Part shown: in pieces, positions 13,728-14,823 of the stretch
How the letters are laid out: every line of letters starts with the position of its first letter
Position numbering within the stretch: the stretch's first letter is position 1
NCBI GenBank assembly: GCA_905233405.1
Contig: CAJOEG010000070.1
Span: 1 to 14,823, forward strand
DNA from: an uncultured Bacteroidales bacterium
GTDB lineage: Bacteria; Bacteroidota; Bacteroidia; Bacteroidales; ML635J-15
Direction: 5' to 3'
Length of the DNA: 14,823 nt
Notes under the pieces: model-generated
Seen by the model: the letters and a program-made list of their open reading frames with translations, nothing else
Databases searched by the model: none
What the model was told of the DNA's origin: nothing
Made by a program: the position numbers and the translations under genes

Positions 13728-13809
13728 AGCAACATTCCGCTAATTGACGAAAAACTTAGTGTTTAGTTATTAACACCTCTCAAAAAATCACATTTTTCAA
13801 AAAAATCAT

Positions 13810-13817
13810 TATCTTTG
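13810..13817 (+). promoter_or_regulatory. -7 box upstream of the amidase gene
   Basis: TATCTTTG matches TAnnTTTG, 20 nt before the ATG at 13838. The -33 region (around 13788) is AT-rich without a clear TTG. Confidence 0.5.
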
Positions 13818-13837
13818 GCTTTTTAATTTTTCTGATT

Positions 13838-14823
13838 ATGAAACGACTTTTTGCTTCATTGATAGTAATTGCCATATCGTTGGCAACGTTTGCCCAGGTA
13901 AACTACAAGATTGTAAAAACTCATACCGAAAACGGTAGCACACTGACAAGAATACGCATCAACGAACCATTAATACAAAATGCTGACGGCGCGTACGGGT
14001 TCCGGATGAAAGCGCCAATTCCGTTCACTTCGTTTGCAATAGGTTTCGATGCAACCGACCGCAATGCACCCGAAGGACATTTCATTGTTTACTACCGCAC
14101 TTCGCAGGGTGAAAAATGGACAAACTGGCAGGACGACCACGGATATTTCCGTCCCGAAGACATAGAACCGAACATTTTCTACACCGATTTGCTTTTCGGC
14201 TTCGACTTCAATCCTCACGATTCGATTGTAAACGTACAACTTACTAAAATTGAACTTGTATTTCAGGACATAAAGTCTGAAAACGAAAAGGCATCCAACC
14301 AAACCATACAAGTTAATACTACCCGCGACAACTGCCTCGAATTTCCCGAATACGTTCCACGTTCATCGTGGTGCGGAAGCTACACGGAATGTCACAATCC
14401 GACATACTCGCCGAATTATATAACACCAACACATACGATTATCCACCACGGAGCAAGTCCATACTCATACACCGATGGAGCTGCAGTTGTCCGCTCGTAC
14501 TGGAACTACCATGTAAACAGCAATGGTTGGGAAGACATAGGCTACAACTACCTTTTTGACAAGTACGGCAATATGTTCCAAGGCCGCCACAATCCCAACT
14601 TGCCTACTTCGGATGTAAAAGGAGCACATGCAGGAAATTGCAACTCCAAGTCAATTGGTCTAAACTTTATAGGTCATTCCGACACCCTTGCCACCGCCCC
14701 GACCAACGTACAGCTAGAAAAATGCTGGGATATGCTAGCTTGGTGGTACGACAACAAGCAACTCGACCCAACCTCATCGGCAGACATTACAAATCAAGCT
14801 GGTCAATTCACCTTCAGCAGATA
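13838..14823 (+). CDS. Secreted PGRP/Amidase_2-type N-acetylmuramoyl-L-alanine amidase (3' end outside window)
   Basis: The frame is open from the ATG at 13838 to the window edge (328 codons plus 2 nt), so this gene is truncated on the right. Residues 1-20 are a signal peptide (MKRLFASLIVIAISLATFAQ, likely cut after FA). Residues about 21-165 are an N-terminal beta-rich region with 'GFRMKAPIPFTSFAIGFDA' that I cannot assign. From about 172 the PGRP/T7-lysozyme-like zinc amidase fold begins: 'PRSSWCG', 'THTIIHHGAS' (H203/H204, first zinc ligand), 'VRSYWNYHVNSNGWEDIGYNYLFDKYGNMFQGR' and 'GAHAGNCNSKSIGLNFIG' (the H.. in 'GAHA' and the 'S.GI...G' strand). It would cleave the MurNAc-L-Ala bond in the periplasm or outside the cell. 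The remaining zinc ligands (H...C region) should lie just past the window end. A Por-secretion tail, common on such proteins, cannot be checked. Confidence 0.88.
   Translation, partial: MKRLFASLIVIAISLATFAQVNYKIVKTHTENGSTLTRIRINEPLIQNADGAYGFRMKAPIPFTSFAIGFDATDRNAPEGHFIVYYRTSQGEKWTNWQDDHGYFRPEDIEPNIFYTDLLFGFDFNPHDSIVNVQLTKIELVFQDIKSENEKASNQTIQVNTTRDNCLEFPEYVPRSSWCGSYTECHNPTYSPNYITPTHTIIHHGASPYSYTDGAAVVRSYWNYHVNSNGWEDIGYNYLFDKYGNMFQGRHNPNLPTSDVKGAHAGNCNSKSIGLNFIGHSDTLATAPTNVQLEKCWDMLAWWYDNKQLDPTSSADITNQAGQFTFSR

Overview
The window looks like chromosomal DNA of an uncultured Bacteroidales-type bacterium (phylum Bacteroidota). The reasons are a Porin_10-type beta-barrel protein, a TrmD and a KsgA with Bacteroidota-style motif variants, genes that mostly lack strong Shine-Dalgarno sites, and repeated promoter boxes of the form TAnnTTTG just upstream of genes. 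Most of the content is housekeeping and cell-envelope genes. No prophage, insertion sequence, CRISPR array or complete defence system is visible.

Layout, left to right. Positions 1-929 hold the 3' end of meaB (GTPase chaperone of B12-dependent methylmalonyl-CoA mutase), overlapping by 4 nt a prolyl-tRNA editing deacylase. Positions 1000-4200 hold a Porin_10-like outer-membrane protein followed 6 nt later by an MltF-like lytic transglycosylase. The minus-strand genes trmD (4300-4977) and ksgA/rsmA (5734-6495) are separated by a 756-nt gene-free stretch that carries short palindromes and repeat-like fragments. Divergent from ksgA is a pair of paralogous multi-pass membrane proteins of the LPG-synthase-TM/flippase-like family (6545-8472, TAATG overlap). 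They are followed by tRNA-Arg(ACG), which has its own promoter and intrinsic terminator, and by a five-TM LtaS/sulfatase-fold phosphotransferase (8688-10613).

Positions 10614-11313 form an accessory island. A promoter-fused, N-terminally deleted DUF4143 ATPase remnant sits between two arrays of an exact 23-bp-period tandem repeat. The repeat has a 15-bp core, CCAAATTACCGAACA, and two alternating 8-nt linkers. Each array is followed by a homologous AT-rich leader of the same length, so the locus reads as the remains of a duplicated [array + leader + gene] unit. This is the least ordinary part of the window.

Positions 11314-13661 (minus strand) hold a WG-repeat protein and rmuC. At 13838 a divergent secreted PGRP/Amidase_2-type N-acetylmuramoyl-L-alanine amidase begins and runs off the right edge. 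Several genes share an envelope theme (porin, lytic transglycosylase, flippase-like pair, LtaS-like enzyme, amidase), but only the overlapping or tightly spaced pairs look like operons.
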